Assembly: GCF_015206895.1 (NCBI RefSeq) | Contig: NZ_JADEXU010000068.1 | Coordinates: 1-40,504, forward strand | Source of the DNA: Nostoc sp. LEGE 12450 | GTDB taxonomy: Bacteria > Cyanobacteriota > Cyanobacteriia > Cyanobacteriales > Nostocaceae | Reading direction: 5' to 3' | DNA length: 40,504 nt | Shown here: positions 26,023 through 33,557 of the stretch, piece by piece | Position numbering within the stretch: the stretch's first letter is position 1 | How the letters are laid out: the number at the start of each line of letters is the position of its first letter | Program-made: the position numbers and the translations under genes | Notes under the pieces: generated by a model | The model's input: only the letters and a program-made list of their open reading frames with translations | Told to the model about the DNA's origin: nothing | Databases searched by the model: none

Positions 26023-26105
26023 GGGATAGTAACAAAGTTACAAAGCTATGGTTTAGGTTTTATATCCCTAACTGGTGCGCCAACTTCTGTTAGAAGCGTA
26101 TACCG
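26023..26105 (+). ncRNA. Structured leader element, copy A
   Basis: This segment is repeated at 27868-27955. It can fold with GGGATA (26023-26028) pairing to TATCCC (26063-26068) around an inner GTAAC/GTTAC hairpin. A second hairpin follows: GGT/ACC and CGC/GCG around CTTCT-GTT-AGAAG (26084-26096). In the second copy several stem bases differ but pairing is largely kept. It directly precedes tRNA genes in both copies. It may be a processed RNA, a tRNA operon leader or a degenerate tRNA. Confidence 0.45.
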
Positions 26106-26129
26106 CCGAGTGCTTTAAACTATACCATC

Positions 26130-26202
26130 GTTTGATTAGCTCAGTTGGTAGAGCGATCGACTCATAATCGAAGGGTCACAGGTTCGACTCCTGTATCAAA
26201 CC
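26130..26202 (+). tRNA. tRNA-like gene 1, anticodon CAT
   Basis: A complete cloverleaf can be drawn: acceptor GTTTGAT/ATCAAAC (7 of 7), D-arm GCTC/GAGC, anticodon stem with one A-A mismatch, loop CTCATAA (anticodon CAT) and T-arm ACAGG-TTCGACT-CCTGT (5 of 5). The gene is followed by CCA, which overlaps the first base of the next tRNA. CAT may mean Met or lysidine-modified Ile; I cannot decide which. The tRNA looks functional. Confidence 0.85.
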
Positions 26203-26204
26203 CC

Positions 26205-26276
26205 AGGAAGTTAGCTCACTGGTAGAGCAATCGACTCATAATCGATGTGTTGTAGGTTCGATTCCTATACTTTCAC
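26205..26276 (+). tRNA. tRNA-like gene 2, anticodon CAT
   Basis: The acceptor is AGGAAGT/ACTTTCA (position 1 mismatched, one G-U), D-arm GCTC/GAGC with a shortened loop, anticodon stem ATCGA/TCGAT (5 of 5) with loop CTCATAA, and T-arm GTAGG-TTCGATT-CCTAT. CCA is encoded after a C discriminator. It begins on the last base of the CCA of tRNA 1. The mismatch at the acceptor end makes charging uncertain. Confidence 0.75.
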
Positions 26277-26365
26277 CCAACCCTGTCCGGGTCAAAAGAC
26301 AATACCCTTCCAAGGTAGCCAATATGGTACGAATCTCAACAGATTCGAGACCCCTCATTTTGTCA

Positions 26366-26657
26366 ACTCTGCGGTGTAAGTGTTCTGCTGTCGGTCATTA
26401 CTCGTAAGGGTGATGTTCGGTAGCCACAGTCAAGGAGTAAGCGCAACTGCATTTCTCTCTAACTTGAGTATGTCCCTTCGTTTTCTACATCTAGTTTTCC
26501 TTTAGGATTCTAGATTGGTAAATTGAACGGTATATTTGAGCGCGGTTCTTTTTCTAGATTGCCATTGAGCAGTTTGGGAAAAGTAACAGCAATCTTAATC
26601 CAGCTTTGGAGAAACTTTTGCCCACACCTAAACTGTAAACACTTGCACTTGCAGAGT
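26366..26657 (+). ncRNA. Candidate retron msr-msd RNA, copy A
   Basis: The ends form a long inverted repeat typical of retron a1/a2. ACTCTGCGGTGTAAGTGTT (26366-26384) pairs with AACACTTGCACTTGCAGAGT (26638-26657) over 19 bp with one bulged U and two G-U pairs. Inside are a hairpin ATCTAG/CTAGAT (about 26490-26515), a stem TGGTAA/TTGCCA (26516-26521 with 26559-26564) and a long msd-like stem just before a2: CAGTTT, GGG and AAAAGT (26570-26584) with ACTTTT, CCC and AAACTG (26614-26635). AGCGCAACTG at 26440-26449 is identical in both copies, and its first G is a candidate priming guanosine. The a2 arm ends 18 bp before the RT start. The retron role is inferred from the RT and this geometry. Confidence 0.78.
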
Positions 26658-26675
26658 AAAAAAATCTTTTGTAGT

Positions 26676-27761
26676 ATGTACAGCAAAAATCTCAGCACTA
26701 CTCCATTAGCAACTGAAAGCAATCTAGAAAGCTTGCGGATTGATAATTTAGCACTTTTGCGATCGCATAATTTAGCTGAATATAATACTGCCGAAGAAAT
26801 AGCCTTTGCAATGAAAATCAGCCTGGAGAAACTGCGCTTTTTAACAACTATTACATCCCTAACTAGACATTACCTCCCTTTCAAAATTTCAAAAAAGACA
26901 GGTGGAGACAGAATTATTTCTGCACCAAAGCCCGAACTGAAAGCTGCTCAAAGGTGGATTCTAGAGAATATTTTAGAGAATTTAGAAGTTCATAATGCAG
27001 CGCACGGCTTTTGCAAAAATCGTTCGATAGTTACCAATGCTAAACCCCATGTTGGTGCAAATGTAATAGTCAATATTGATTTAAAGAATTTTTTTCAGTC
27101 AATTTCTTACAAACGTGTCAAAGAATTATTTTCTGGGTTTGGTTATTCAGAATCTACGGCGACAATTTTCGGGTTGATTTGTACGACTGCTGAAATAGCA
27201 ATAAATGGACAAATTAATCATACACCTTCAGAAAACCGCCATTTACCTCAAGGTTCGCCTGCAAGTCCTGCTATTTCTAATCTAGTTTGCCGTAATCTCG
27301 ATAGTCGTCTTGCTGCGATCGCTGAAAATCTTGGGTTTTGCTATACGCGGTACGCTGACGATTTAACATTTTCTGCTTCTAAGGATGTATCATCAAAAAT
27401 ATCTAATTTAATTAAAAACACTAAATTTATTATTCATAGTGAAAATTTTACCGTTAATGATAATAAAACCAAGATTTCCGGTAAATCAGTTCAGCAAGAA
27501 GTAACAGGTGTTATTGTAAATACACAATTAAATATATCTAAAAAGACATTAAAAGCCTTTCGTGCAACTCTATATCAAATTGAACAAGAAGGTTTATCAG
27601 GAAAAACTTGGAGAAAATCAACTAATTTAATTGCTGCGATTACTGGGTTTGCAAATTATGTAGCAATGATTAACCCGAGCAAAGGTGCAGAATTTAAATC
27701 AAGTGTGGAACGTATCAAGCAGAAATATGGTGGCTCTCAAACTGATGAAGTACGTTTTTAA
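26676..27761 (+). CDS. Retron-type reverse transcriptase
   Basis: This 361-residue RT shows retron hallmarks: NAxxH (N121-A-K-P-H125), the catalytic Asp in IVNIDLKNFF (D135), LPQGSPASPAISN (about 190-202), YADD (226-229) with LTFSA, and the VTG motif (276-278). The overall layout follows retron-Eco1 RT closely (compare TPHIGANFILNIDL with KPHVGANVIVNIDL). The open frame extends to 26523, but those codons overlap the conserved RNA, and in the second RNA copy the same segment has no RT. ATG 26676 is therefore preferred. It makes msDNA from the upstream RNA. No fused or adjacent effector domain is recognised. Confidence 0.93.
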   Translation: MYSKNLSTTPLATESNLESLRIDNLALLRSHNLAEYNTAEEIAFAMKISLEKLRFLTTITSLTRHYLPFKISKKTGGDRIISAPKPELKAAQRWILENILENLEVHNAAHGFCKNRSIVTNAKPHVGANVIVNIDLKNFFQSISYKRVKELFSGFGYSESTATIFGLICTTAEIAINGQINHTPSENRHLPQGSPASPAISNLVCRNLDSRLAAIAENLGFCYTRYADDLTFSASKDVSSKISNLIKNTKFIIHSENFTVNDNKTKISGKSVQQEVTGVIVNTQLNISKKTLKAFRATLYQIEQEGLSGKTWRKSTNLIAAITGFANYVAMINPSKGAEFKSSVERIKQKYGGSQTDEVRF

Positions 27762-27867
27762 AGCTGCTTATTGAGCTAGAAAAGACTTATTTAGGTGTAC
27801 CTCAGCCAATAATAGCCAGCGCGAATGGAATTCACTCTTTTAACTTTTTTCCTGTGCTAGATTTGAA

Positions 27868-27955
27868 CCGGGATAGTAACAAAGTCACAAAGCTGTAGTT
27901 TGGGTTCTGTATACCCGACTGGTACGCTAACCTCTGGTAATAGCGTATACCGCCC
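27868..27955 (+). ncRNA. Structured leader element, copy B
   Basis: This is the second copy of the segment at 26023-26105. CGGG-ATA at the start pairs with TAT-A-CCCG, and GGT-CGCT pairs with AGCG-ACC. The loop hairpin of copy A is replaced by a different sequence while the outer stem is kept. It again lies just before a tRNA-like gene. Confidence 0.45.
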
Positions 27956-27977
27956 AGTACTTTCAACTATTTCACCA

Positions 27978-28050
27978 TGAAAGTTAGCTCATTTGGTAGA
28001 GCGATCGGTGTATCGCCGATTAGTTGTAGGTTCGATTCCTATACTTTCAC
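27978..28050 (+). tRNA. tRNA-like gene 3 with abnormal anticodon loop
   Basis: The acceptor TGAAAGT/ACTTTCA is perfect, D-arm GCTC/GAGC, anticodon stem ATCGG/CCGAT (5 of 5) and T-arm GTAGG-TTCGATT-CCTAT. The seven-base loop reads TGTATCG, so position 33 is G instead of the near-universal U and the triplet at 34-36 is TAT. It is otherwise nearly the same as tRNA 2. It may be non-decoding, or the loop may have been altered by mutation. Confidence 0.7.
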
Positions 28051-28059
28051 CAAAAACCC

Positions 28060-28110
28060 TCGCCCTGGGTACGGGCACCTTGTTAGGGACAAGGCAGCCT
28101 TATGGCTACA
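28060..28110 (+). ncRNA. Hairpin-rich segment after tRNA 3
   Basis: Three small hairpins follow one another: GCCC/GGGC, CCTTGT/ACAAGG and AGCC/GGCT. The matching position after tRNA 2 (26279-26352) instead has ACCC/GGGT and a stem GGT-CGAATCT/AGATTCG-ACC. Neither has a T-run. These may be processing signals between the tRNA and the retron RNA. Confidence 0.35.
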
Positions 28111-28174
28111 CAAATGTATTGGGTGTTCAAAAAACCTCAATCAAAAAAACTTCTTGTTTTTTCTTGTTTTTCCT

Positions 28175-28432
28175 ACTCTGTCATGCAGGTATTTATAACA
28201 GTAAAAGAGCTAGCGCAACTGTATCTCTCCCTAACTTGAGTATGTTCCTTCCTTTTCCTACATCTGGTTTTCCTTTGGGAATTCTAGATTGGCAAAGCGA
28301 ACGGCATATTTGAGCGCGGTTATCTTTTTTAGATTGCCATTGAGCAATTTGGGAAAAGTAACAGCAATCTTAATCCAGCTTTGGAGAAGCTTTTGCCCGC
28401 ACCGGAACTGTAAAAACCTGCATTGGCAGAGT
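28175..28432 (+). ncRNA. Candidate retron msr-msd RNA, copy B (no RT)
   Basis: The second RNA aligns with copy A from AGCGCAACTG (28212) to beyond a2, by hand roughly 85-90% identical. ACTCTGTCATGCAGGT (28175-28190) pairs with ACCTGCATTGGCAGAGT (28416-28432) over 16 bp with one bulged U. These arms differ at many positions from those of copy A yet still pair. The msd-like stem is also kept: the AAAAGT/ACTTTT of copy A becomes AAAAGT/GCTTTT. No RT follows and the sequence homology ends near 28453. It could be served in trans by the RT of copy A. Confidence 0.75.
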
Positions 28433-28684
28433 AAATAAATCTTTTGTAGTATATAGTAGTACAAAGTGCTAAAACTAATTTTTTAGCTTTTGTTTAAAGG
28501 GTTGTAAAGCCTAAGAACCTCAAAATTAATTCTGTCTACTCCAGTAGTTAAGCTGTGATACACAGGTGGTATTTGAGTTCAAGCAAGGTTATAAATGTGT
28601 TGTTCTAATCTTCTTAGCTAGTTGCGATGGCTACGCCCGCCGCAGGCATCGCCTAGTTTACTTAAGCTATCACACAAATTATTT

Positions 28685-30220
28685 ATGCAAATCACTATGT
28701 GGGAAACGTTTTATATCAAACCTAACGAAATCGGCATCTTATATCACCGCAGTGACTTTAAGAAAATTTTGCAACCCGGTACACATACATATTTAGGTCG
28801 GCATTGGCAAGTAAAAATTCATGACCTCAACCAGCCACTAGCTCAGATTGAGAACCTAGAACTGTTGTTGCGAAATCACGAAGCCGAACTACAAGAACAT
28901 TTATTGATTATCAGAACTGCATTCAATCAAGTTGCGTTAGTCCGCTACGGTCAAAATTGGGTAAGCGTTGCACCAAATAAATTGATTGCTTTTTGGCGTG
29001 GTTTTATTGAAGTAGAGTCTCATATATTCAACTTGGAAGAAAGCTGGGAATTACCTAGTTCCTTTGTACAGCAATTGCGCTCAGTTGCGTTGAATGGAGT
29101 GAAGAAGTTCCAAATCTCGGAGTCTGAGATTGGTTTACTATATCTGCAAAACAATTTTGTGCGACCTCTAGAACCAGGAGAGTATGCTTTTTGGTCGGTA
29201 GATAGAGATGTTACAGTCCGAATTCTCAGCCGGATTATCCCTAATCCAGACTTTCCCCTAGAAGATGTACTCATTGAAAAACATCCCGACTTTATTGCTG
29301 CTTACTGTGAAACTGTGCAATTACTGGCTTCGCAAGTTGCAATTGTACGATATCGAGGAAAAGTGATTTCTATTTTGCCACCCACCAGCCGCAAGTTGTT
29401 TTGGCAGGGTGTTGAAGTGGAAGTTCTCGATATTAGCGCTGATGCTCAGTTGCAGGCTGCCTTAGTCGCTGAGTTGGTTGAGGGTTCAACAGAAGTGAAA
29501 TTGCTCAGTCGCAACTGTTTGCATATTTGCCAAGTGCCAGCACAACACGTTGGACTAGTATACATTAATCAAGAATTTCAAGGACTGCGATCGCCAGGGG
29601 TACACGCTTGGTGGTTATTTGGCCGCTCTTTTCAAACCGAAGCCATTGACCTCCGACTACAAAATATGGAAGTATCTGGTCAAGATATCCTCTCCAAAGA
29701 TAAAGTACCTCTGCGGTTGAATTTGACAGCTGGCTTCCGCATACTCGACCCATTGAGAGCAAAAAACGGGTTGTCAGATATTTCCGGCTTCTTATACAAA
29801 GAATTACAGTTTGCTTTGCGTGGTGCAGTCGGCGAACGCAACTTAGATGGTTTATTAGAAGATAAAGGTGCAATTGATAGAAGCATCTCTGAATATATTC
29901 GCCAGAAAGCCGCAGAATATGGAATTGAAGTTGATTCTGTAGGTGTCAAAGATATTATTTTACCTGGTGAGATTAAGGCTATCTTGAGCAAAGTAGTGGA
30001 GGCAGAAAAAACCGCTCAAGCAAACGTAGTCAGACGTAGAGAAGAAACAGCTGCTACTCGCAGTATGTTAAACACTGCTAAAGTGATGGAGGATAACCCC
30101 GTTGCATTGCGTCTAAAAGAACTTGAAGTATTAGAGCGGATTGCAGAGAAGATTGATCGAATTCAAGTCAACGGTAGCTTGGATAGTATTTTAACAGACT
30201 TGATTCGGATGAATCCGTAG
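28685..30220 (+). CDS. Slipin/SPFH (band 7) domain protein
   Basis: This protein of about 511 residues uses the ATG at 28685 (MQITMWETFYIKPNEIG); an upstream extension to 28622 looks non-native. The C-terminal half is an SPFH domain: QDILSKDKVPLRLNLTAGFRILDPLRA...LQFALRGAVGERNLDGLLEDKGAIDRSISEYIRQKAAEYGIEVDSVGVKDIILP matches slipins, followed by an Ala/Glu-rich coiled coil (VVEAEKTAQANVVRRREETAATRSML). The N-terminal half holds two or three repeats of an xxVGLLYLxxxFxxxLxPGxYxFW module. There is no clear transmembrane helix at the N-terminus. It lies just after the retron locus, but co-function is only a possibility. Confidence 0.78.
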   Translation: MQITMWETFYIKPNEIGILYHRSDFKKILQPGTHTYLGRHWQVKIHDLNQPLAQIENLELLLRNHEAELQEHLLIIRTAFNQVALVRYGQNWVSVAPNKLIAFWRGFIEVESHIFNLEESWELPSSFVQQLRSVALNGVKKFQISESEIGLLYLQNNFVRPLEPGEYAFWSVDRDVTVRILSRIIPNPDFPLEDVLIEKHPDFIAAYCETVQLLASQVAIVRYRGKVISILPPTSRKLFWQGVEVEVLDISADAQLQAALVAELVEGSTEVKLLSRNCLHICQVPAQHVGLVYINQEFQGLRSPGVHAWWLFGRSFQTEAIDLRLQNMEVSGQDILSKDKVPLRLNLTAGFRILDPLRAKNGLSDISGFLYKELQFALRGAVGERNLDGLLEDKGAIDRSISEYIRQKAAEYGIEVDSVGVKDIILPGEIKAILSKVVEAEKTAQANVVRRREETAATRSMLNTAKVMEDNPVALRLKELEVLERIAEKIDRIQVNGSLDSILTDLIRMNP

Positions 30221-30481
30221 CGATTTGGTCATTAAAGATTAAGAGTTGAGTTAGGTTGCGTATTGATGAATTTAATTGTGACAAAATGTTTGCGATCGCA
30301 CCTAACCCAATCTGTATAAGAAAGTAAGTTAGCAAAAGGCTGATGTCCTTGTATGTTTCACTGCTACTGACCTTGGTCGTTAGCTTGTTGGTTTTACATC
30401 TTTGGTGTAAGAATACTTTCGAATGTGTATATTTACACTCAGTTCGCATTAAAATATATACTTGATAGATAAACTCTAATT
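30221..30481. other. Slipin-PPK2 spacer, no gene seen
   Basis: This spacer of 261 bp has an AT-rich stretch before ppk2 that probably contains its promoter. No reading frame or strong hairpin is seen. Confidence 0.3.
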
Positions 30482-31435
30482 ATGCCGATTCAATGGCATG
30501 GAGTCAGTGCGATGTCAATTGATGAAGTTGAAAACCAGCAAAATAATGGTCTAGTTCAACCCGCTACAGACTTAGTAGAAAGCCTAGTAAAGGCAAAAGA
30601 CAAGAAAAAATCTAAAAAATCCAAACGGATTTTTGATGGTAGTACTGAAGTTTTTGCCAAGAAAATTCCCAAAAAGACTTTTGAAACTGAACTAAAGCAA
30701 CTCCAGATTGAGCTAGTCAAAATGCAATACTGGATTAAGCACACTGGCTATCGGGTTGTCGTAATATTTGAAGGGCGCGATGCCGCCGGCAAAGGAGGAG
30801 TAATTAAACGCATTGCCGATCCACTCAATCCTCGTGGCTGTCGTGTAGTTGCCCTGGGAACCCCCTCTGATCGTGAGAAAACTCAGTGGTATTTTCAGCG
30901 CTACGTGCAACATCTTCCCACAGCAGGCGAAATTGTCCTCTTCGATCGCAGTTGGTACAACCGAGCCGGAGTTGAACGGGTGATGGGTTTTTGCACCGAA
31001 GCAGAATATCAAGAATTCATGCAATCTTGCCCGGAATTTGAACGAATGCTGGTGCGATCGGGCATTGTTTTAATCAAGTACTGGTTCTCCGTCAGCGATG
31101 ACGAACAAGAAAAACGCTTTCTTTCTCGCAGTCACGATCCAGCCAGGCGCTGGAAACTCAGCCCAATAGATTTAGAATCACGCGATCGCTGGGTAGAATA
31201 TTCCAAAGCAAAAGATACCATGTTTGCTTACACGAATATTCCAGAAGCCCCCTGGTTTACGATTGAAGCAGATGATAAAAGACGTGCGCGGCTTAACTGC
31301 ATTCATCATTTGTTGAGCAAAGTTCCTTACGAGGATATGACACCTCCTCCCTTAGAGCTTCCCTCTAGACCTGTGGCTGAGGATTATGTTCGCGCTCCCC
31401 GCAATGAGCAGTTCTTTGTCCCTCAAGTGTATTGA
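30482..31435 (+). CDS. ppk2: Polyphosphate kinase 2
   Basis: This 317-residue single-domain PPK2 transfers phosphate between polyphosphate and nucleotides. It has the Walker A motif FEGRDAAGKGG (about residue 98), the lid module and Walker B IVLFDRSWYNRAGVERVMGFC (about 155-175), and the SHDPARRWKLSPIDLESRDRW stretch with basic residues for polyP binding. An in-frame ATG at 30512 is an alternative start (MSIDEVENQQ). The family mainly makes ADP/ATP or GTP from polyP in cytoplasm. It has no link in sequence to the neighbouring genes. Confidence 0.92.
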   Translation: MPIQWHGVSAMSIDEVENQQNNGLVQPATDLVESLVKAKDKKKSKKSKRIFDGSTEVFAKKIPKKTFETELKQLQIELVKMQYWIKHTGYRVVVIFEGRDAAGKGGVIKRIADPLNPRGCRVVALGTPSDREKTQWYFQRYVQHLPTAGEIVLFDRSWYNRAGVERVMGFCTEAEYQEFMQSCPEFERMLVRSGIVLIKYWFSVSDDEQEKRFLSRSHDPARRWKLSPIDLESRDRWVEYSKAKDTMFAYTNIPEAPWFTIEADDKRRARLNCIHHLLSKVPYEDMTPPPLELPSRPVAEDYVRAPRNEQFFVPQVY

Positions 31436-31758
31436 GCTACAACTTCTCGCCAATAATTGAATATGGCAAACGTTATCTATAGGTGTTGCGTAGGCGTAGC
31501 CCGTTGTAGACATCGCCTGTGACTCCTCTGTGAGCCAATTTGGATTCTGGGTAGCGCTGTCGGAAATTAGTCAATTATATTACCTTGGGAGCAATTGCTT
31601 TGAAAACAATATCAAGTACAGAACGCCGGAAGTGACAGAAGTTTATTGAAGTTTATCGAGCCTTGTGGTTTTGATGCTGTTGAAAGTACGATTTAGCCCC
31701 AACCATGAAAGTTCATAACAAATTGCTGAAATCAAAGTGCAGGCAATTGAAGCAGAGA
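31436..31758. other. Intergenic region with short dispersed repeat
   Basis: The region contains the common GCGTAGGCGTAGCCCG...GTAGACATCGCC repeat at about 31488-31520. No gene seen. Confidence 0.4.
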
Positions 31759-32034
31759 CTAATTAAATTCGGGCATTTGGAACTGCGACACTTGGAATTG
31801 CGGCATTTCGAACTCCGGCACTTGGAATTGCGGCATTTGGAACTGCGGCACTTGGAATTGCGGCATTTGGAATTGCGGCACTTGGAATTGCGGCACTTGG
31901 AACTGCGGCACTTGGAACTGTAGCACTGGAGGCAAGGATGCCCCTCCCATAACCAATTTCATCTCTGCATCAGAAAGTTCTTCCATTTCAACTTGGTTGA
32001 AACTTAGCTGTGCATTGTTTTTTATTTTTGCCAT
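31759..32034 (-). CDS. Double-glycine leader peptide with QFQ(V/M)P-repeat core
   Basis: This 91-residue peptide starts MAKIKNNAQLSFNQVEMEEL. The ATG at 32034 has AAGGAG upstream; the longer frame to 32061 is not needed. Residues 20-31 (LSDAEMKLVMGG) are a double-glycine leader like those of class II bacteriocins and RiPPs, cleaved by C39-peptidase transporters. The core (32-91) is ASLPPVL followed by ten five-residue units of QFQVP/QFQMP type and a final EFN. It has no Cys, Ser-rich or Thr-rich part for lanthionine chemistry. No modification enzyme or transporter is adjacent. Function unknown. Confidence 0.75.
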   Translation of the reverse strand: MAKIKNNAQLSFNQVEMEELSDAEMKLVMGGASLPPVLQFQVPQFQVPQFQVPQFQMPQFQVPQFQMPQFQVPEFEMPQFQVSQFQMPEFN

Positions 32035-32061
32035 AAGTCTCCTTCTAGGGTTAAAAAACAC

Positions 32062-32583
32062 AGGAATACATCAATAATATATCTCGAATCATGTCGATGG
32101 CTGGTCTTCCTGTTTTTGCACAGTAGCATTACAGGAGGTGAGTTCGTAGGTTAGTTTCCAATCAAGTTGCTTGATAATACAGGTTCAGAATATGTTATGA
32201 GCGTATTCGCCATTCAGAGAGATGTGTACGATGGGGTACTTCTTGTGCATCTCACACACAATCTCTAAATATAGAGTAGCGTGTTGTCGAGTTGGGGCGA
32301 TCGCTCCAAGGGGCTAATTTTTGTGCATCTGACATAAAATCTCTAAATATATGTAGCGTGTTGTCGAGTTGGGGCGATCGCAACAACAGTCTACTTCTTT
32401 TACTGCGATGTCTACGACGAGCTGCGCCTATGCACTATCTCGTAAATTAGTTTTATTAACGCGCAACCATCGGAATTTGGGCAGAGTACCCGGATTGTTA
32501 ATAAAGGATTGGGGCGTTGCTGAATGAAGGGATGAATCGATTTATGTAGGTACAGTTTGATACTTTAAGTAATAAAGTAACAA
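32062..32583. other. Intergenic region with mosaic repeats
   Basis: Contains two direct copies of a TCTAAATATA(G/T)...GTGTTGTCGAGTTGGGGCGATCGC block (about 32260-32310 and 32335-32385), and the first copy of a larger block at 32430-32530 that recurs later. No coding frame is seen. Confidence 0.6.
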
Positions 32584-32900
32584 TTAAACCGAGTACCTCA
32601 GCATTTCTTCTGTCTTGGAATAGCATAAAGTTTTTCGGTGAAGACGTGCCAGATAATGTCTAAGTCTTGTGTTTTCATTTTCAACTCGTGTCATATATGT
32701 TTTGCTAACAATTTGGTCTCCATCTGGAATAAAACTTGGGTAAACTTTCCAGCCATCTGTGACATAAAAATAGCTTTTCCACTGTTTAGCAATTTCCCAC
32801 AATGGCTCAAAAGTTTCGGCACTGGTTGTCGTCCCAAAACCCAGGCTAAAATACCTTGATTAAAGTGATTTACTGCGTTTATTATCTCAAACATCGTTGT
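32584..32900 (-). pseudogene. IS1-type transposase remnant (3' end, frameshifted)
   Basis: The frame at 32584-32802 ends in the C-terminus of an IS1-family transposase: WKVYPSFIPDGDQIVSKTYMTRVENENTRLRHYLARLHRKTLCYSKTEEM, where the ENxxxRxxxxRLxRKTxxxSK stretch is conserved. The preceding segment (GILAWVLGRQ...) is in another frame (32691-32918), so a frameshift near 32810 splits them. The N-terminal half is absent. No terminal inverted repeats are recognised. Confidence 0.7.
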
Positions 32901-33269
32901 ATTCCAATGCCGAGGCAAAGCCTCCCTGAGAATATGGCGATCGCATAATTCATATTGTGATTCAGCAACACCTTTACTGCGATGTCTACGACGGGCTATT
33001 CGGCGATCGCACTATCCCGTAAATTAGTTTTATTAACACGCAATCATCGGGATTTGGGCAAAGTACCCAGATTGTTAATTAAGGATTGGACGGTTTAATG
33101 CGACACCGAATAGCCCGTCGTAGACATCGCCTAGTTTATTGTCGAATGAGAGCGATCGCCACAACAGTCTACTTCTTTTACTGCGATGTCACAGATAATT
33201 CATTTAAGATTAGCACTGGGAGGTGAGTTATATGGATGACAGAATTATTAAGACATCAGGGGTTTTTAA

Positions 33270-33557
33270 ATGCACGTTATTACTCGTAAACGGCTGAATG
33301 AATTTGCTAAACTTTATCCAGATACAAATAACGCCTTGGCTCAGTGGTATCGATTGATCAAGGGAAATGAGTTTACCTCATTTGTGGAACTCCGTGAAAT
33401 GTTTCCCTCAGCAGATCAAGTTGCTAAATTGACAGTGTTTAATATTGGTGGTAACAAAGTTCGACTCATTGCCGCAATTCATTACAACCGCCAAAAGGTC
33501 TACATTCGGGCTGTGTTAACGCATTCAGAATATGATGAAGGAAAGTGGAAGGAATAA
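33270..33557 (+). CDS. higB: HigB-type toxin
   Basis: This 95-residue RelE/HigB-superfamily protein resembles cyanobacterial HigB mRNA interferases: MHVITRKRLNEFAKLYPDTNNALAQWYR, then FPSADQVAKLTVFNIGGNKVRLIAAIHYNRQKVYIRAVLTHSEYD. The latter is the family's beta-sheet with the C-terminal lysine/arginine and tyrosine positions. Toxins of this family cleave mRNA on ribosomes. The stop overlaps the start of the next gene (TAATG). Confidence 0.85.
   Translation: MHVITRKRLNEFAKLYPDTNNALAQWYRLIKGNEFTSFVELREMFPSADQVAKLTVFNIGGNKVRLIAAIHYNRQKVYIRAVLTHSEYDEGKWKE

Noticed and set aside
26300..26415. A shorter inverted repeat (CAATACCCTT / AAGGGTGATG) around a hairpin as the retron a1/a2
   Set aside because: It pairs over only 9 of 10 bases with one wobble, is absent from copy B and ends 260 bp before the RT. 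The 19-bp pair ending 18 bp before the RT, with covariation in copy B, is far better.
26523..26675. N-terminal extension of the RT gene
   Set aside because: It overlaps the conserved RNA, which has no RT in copy B, and retron RT family homology begins after ATG 26676.
26523..27761. Group II intron or DGR reverse transcriptase
   Set aside because: The NAxxH and VTG motifs and the lack of a maturase domain or endonuclease point to a retron. No template/variable repeat pair was noticed.
31705..31923. Plus-strand frame encoding a HLELR repeat
   Set aside because: It is the antisense shadow of the minus-strand peptide, which has a ribosome binding site and a leader motif.
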